Source: an uncultured Atopobiaceae bacterium (GTDB lineage: Bacteria; Actinomycetota; Coriobacteriia; Coriobacteriales; Atopobiaceae). From it: 7,444 bases of DNA. Each line of letters begins with the position of its first letter. Within the stretch, counting starts at the first letter, position 1. Of the stretch, positions 6,130 to 7,444 are shown piece after piece. A program made the translations under genes and the position numbers. The stretch spans positions 1-7,444 of the forward strand of contig CANPVI010000075.1 of NCBI GenBank assembly GCA_947581665.1. The letters run 5' to 3'. Below the pieces are notes generated by a model. The model worked only from the letters and a program-made list of their open reading frames with translations, searched no databases and was not told the origin of the DNA.

Positions 6130-6520
6130 AGTGCCCGAGATCGTGGCTAGATGAGGTGCATCCGGAGCATCGCAGCGGTAGATAACGATGGCCGAATCCA
6201 AGAACTTCGATGGTGCCATCCTTCTGGCGAAACACGAGCCGCATGTCCGCCTTGCCGACGGGGCGACGCGCGGAGTGGTAGTGGAAGCAGTTCCAGCCCT
6301 TGAGCTCTTTCGTGAGCACCGAATAGCGAGCCCTCCCCTCGACCACAAGCAAGATTGCCCGAACCGTACAGTTCATGGCCATGAGGAAATCGTTGCCTTC
6401 CGGCCACACATCGGTGATTGATTTCACATCATCAGCCACGTTCGAAACATCAAGGATCGCTCGTGGAATCTGCATGACGCTTTTGATCGCCTCGGCGATG
6501 AGCTCGTTAGTCAGCCTCAT
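6116..6520 (-). CDS. Putative RelE/ParE-like toxin (second gene of a toxin-antitoxin-like pair)
   Basis: I do not recognise a named family. The 134-residue product starts MRLTNELIAEAIKSVM, and the middle has LVVEGRARYSVLTKELKGW (58-76). It then shows a pattern typical of RelE/ParE/HigB-superfamily ribonuclease toxins: HYHSARRPVGKADMRLVFR (80-98), meaning a basic segment followed by a D-x-R-L-V-[FY]-R strand, and a closing EVLGFGHR strand (105-112). The last roughly 20 residues (PLRCSGCTSSSHDLGHSRSV) look unrelated and end in a stem-loop, so the C-terminus may be altered by a frameshift. The ATG at 6520 has GGAG 7 bases upstream. It overlaps the preceding gene by 14 bases, the usual antitoxin-then-toxin layout. 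Base composition is visibly less GC-rich than the flanks, suggesting acquisition. The toxin role is inference. Confidence 0.65.
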   Translation of the reverse strand: MRLTNELIAEAIKSVMQIPRAILDVSNVADDVKSITDVWPEGNDFLMAMNCTVRAILLVVEGRARYSVLTKELKGWNCFHYHSARRPVGKADMRLVFRQKDGTIEVLGFGHRYLPLRCSGCTSSSHDLGHSRSV

Positions 6521-6884
6521 TGCGGATCTCCACATCTTCGATCAAATGTCCATGGCGGTCCATGAAGATGTCAATTGCCTCCTCGGCGGCTTCCAGACCG
6601 TTCTTGAAGACCGCGGTGTCCGCGCGCGTGCGGATCATCGCGCGGATGGAGGATTCCTCGAGCATGTCCTCGAGCTCCTGGATGCGCAGCATGATGGCGT
6701 CCATGCATTCGTAGGAGACGAGCCATGCGAGCGTGTGGTCGCGGTCGTAGATCTCCATCACGCCGCACTCGATGAGCTCGGGACGCCACTTGCGCCCGTG
6801 GGTGAATTCCGAGACGCCGATGCGGTGGCTCTGCTTCGACTGCGTCCATGCTGTTTCCACGCGTTCTGCCAGCTCAGGTGCCAT
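6507..6884 (-). CDS. Hypothetical protein in antitoxin position of a toxin-antitoxin-like pair
   Basis: This is an acidic 125-residue protein with no family I can name. Visible parts are an N-terminal helix MAPELAERVETAW, a segment KWRPELIECGVMEIYDRDHTLAWLVSYECMDAI (32-64) that reads as two short strands followed by a helix, and a charged helix RIQELEDMLEESSIRAMIR (67-85) with coiled-coil character. The tail is acidic (DVEIRNEAD). No helix-turn-helix or ribbon-helix-helix is obvious, so DNA binding is not evident from sequence. The longer frame to 7076 was rejected: the ATG at 6884 has GAGGAG 7 bases upstream and lies downstream of a good promoter. The stop lies 14 bases inside the next gene. 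With its promoter-embedded palindrome, the context suggests a cognate antitoxin or chaperone-like partner. A second possibility is simply a small conserved hypothetical operon. Confidence 0.72.
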   Translation of the reverse strand: MAPELAERVETAWTQSKQSHRIGVSEFTHGRKWRPELIECGVMEIYDRDHTLAWLVSYECMDAIMLRIQELEDMLEESSIRAMIRTRADTAVFKNGLEAAEEAIDIFMDRHGHLIEDVEIRNEAD

Positions 6885-6917
6885 GTGATGCTCCTCATTC
6901 GCACATTTTCGAAAACC

Positions 6918-6955
6918 TTGTGCGCAATATAGCGCGCAAGAACTTGCGCGTCTAA
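6918..6955 (-). promoter_or_regulatory. Promoter with operator palindrome in its spacer, for the toxin-antitoxin-like pair
   Basis: On the minus strand, TTAGAC (6950-6955) and TATATT (6926-6931) form a -35/-10 pair with an 18-base spacer. The predicted transcript would start about 35 bases before the ATG at 6884. The perfect palindrome CGCGCAAG-AA-CTTGCGCG (plus strand, 6933-6950) fills this spacer almost exactly. A further half-site, GCGCAA (6922-6927), overlaps the -10, so three copies of the half-site GCGCAA/TTGCGC surround the promoter core. A protein bound there would block RNA polymerase, which is the geometry of autorepressed toxin-antitoxin operons. Confidence 0.62.
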
Positions 6956-7105
6956 AGCACGTCGACGAGCGCGCGGAAGGGCGAGGCGAAGTTCCCGCAT
7001 GCGAGGGCGGCGCCACCTCGCTACGCTTTCCCATGGCAAGAACGAGGCGCTTCGAGCGCGCCGGGCACCCGCGCAAAGACGCGTTCGATTCGAGAGGAGA
7101 TCCGC
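6956..7105. other. Leader region of icd, nothing firm
   Basis: These 150 bases separate the minus-strand promoter from the icd start. I see no gene, no RNA element and no clear sigma-70 promoter facing icd. A small palindrome GCGCT-TCG-AGCGC lies at 7047-7059. GATTC, one GANTC site, is at 7086-7090, three bases before the icd ribosome-binding site. Confidence 0.35.
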
Positions 7106-7444
7106 ATGGCGAAAGTGCCGATGACCACGCCGCTCGTGGAGATGGACGGCGACGAGATGACGCGCATCATCTGGGCGCTCATCAAGGAGAAGCTGCTCGA
7201 GCCCTTCGTGGACCTCAAGACCGAGTACTTCGACCTCGGCCTCGAGCACCGCGACGAGACCGATGACGCGGTGACCGTCGAGGCCGCAGAGGCCATCAAG
7301 CGCCTCGGCGTGGGGGTGAAGTGCGCGACCATCACCCCGAACGCACAGCGCGTGGAGGAGTACGGCCTGAAGGAGATGTGGAAGAGTCCGAACGGCACCA
7401 TCCGCGCCATCCTCGACGGCACGGTCTTCCGCACGCCCATCACC
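7106..7444 (+). CDS. icd: NADP-dependent isocitrate dehydrogenase, eukaryote-like type, N-terminal part (runs off right edge)
   Basis: This enzyme oxidatively decarboxylates isocitrate to 2-oxoglutarate with NADP+, feeding glutamate synthesis. The first 113 codons are present out of roughly 400 expected. The family start is unmistakable: VEMDGDEMTRIIW (11-23), YFDLGLEHRDETDD (41-54), then VGVKCATITP (69-78) and MWKSPNGTIRAILDGTVFR (91-109). Here Ser94, Asn96 and Arg100 correspond to the isocitrate-binding Ser, Asn and Arg of SPNGTIR in the mitochondrial-type enzymes. This is the dimeric subfamily shared with eukaryotes, not the Escherichia coli-type Icd. The ATG at 7106 has AGAGGAGA 5 bases upstream. 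It is divergently oriented from the toxin-antitoxin-like pair. Confidence 0.97.
   Translation, partial: MAKVPMTTPLVEMDGDEMTRIIWALIKEKLLEPFVDLKTEYFDLGLEHRDETDDAVTVEAAEAIKRLGVGVKCATITPNAQRVEEYGLKEMWKSPNGTIRAILDGTVFRTPIT

Noticed and set aside
6885..7076. N-terminal extension of the antitoxin-position gene
   Set aside because: It would run through the promoter and palindrome and reads as Arg/Ser/Cys-rich noise; the ATG at 6884 has a strong GAGGAG.
7021..7443. Minus-strand open frame of 140 codons at the right edge
   Set aside because: Antisense to icd, whose family identity is certain; Ser/Arg-rich shadow.
1..7444. CRISPR array, tRNA, rRNA, integrase or transposase gene
   Set aside because: No regularly spaced repeats, no cloverleaf-type sequence and no recombinase motifs were seen on either strand.

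Overview
The window is GC-rich bacterial DNA (roughly two-thirds G+C by eye), densely coding, with strong G/C preference at third codon positions. The 2-hydroxyacyl-CoA dehydratase-type activase, the eukaryote-like NADP isocitrate dehydrogenase and large intergenic palindromes fit an anaerobic actinobacterium of class Coriobacteriia (the Olsenella/Collinsella/Eggerthella neighbourhood). That placement is inference from recalled family distributions, not from a marker gene.

Left part (1-2337): a TetR-type repressor gene overlaps by 4 bases (ATGA) the start of an acyl-CoA dehydratase activase that runs off the left edge; both are on the minus strand. Upstream of the repressor is a cluster of TTGCAC/GTGCAA-type inverted repeats, probably its operators. 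Next comes a 481-base stretch with no convincing gene. It holds a perfect 21-bp-arm palindrome inside an open frame that has no ATG or GTG start at its head, possibly a dispersed repeat. A minus-strand NADPH-dependent FMN reductase follows. Beyond it is a divergent intergenic region with a second, larger palindrome (23-bp arms with a nested hairpin in the loop).

Middle (2338-3895, plus strand): a four-helix membrane protein overlaps by 11 bases a type I (cytoplasmic) L-asparaginase, apparently as a two-gene operon.

Defence block (3964-6884): an M.HinfI-like adenine methyltransferase with a C-terminal RAMA domain (plus strand) converges on a PD-(D/E)XK endonuclease (minus strand), with 26 bases between their stop codons. 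Together they look like a Type II restriction-modification system, probably specific for GANTC. Upstream of the endonuclease on the same strand is a pair of small overlapping genes. The second has RelE/ParE-toxin-like features; the first occupies the antitoxin position. A perfect 8+2+8 palindrome fills the -35/-10 spacer of the pair's likely promoter, as expected for an autoregulated toxin-antitoxin operon. This pair is the best candidate for an undescribed system here.

Right edge (7106-7444, plus strand): the first 113 codons of a eukaryote-type NADP-dependent isocitrate dehydrogenase. No rRNA, tRNA, CRISPR array, integrase or transposase gene was seen.
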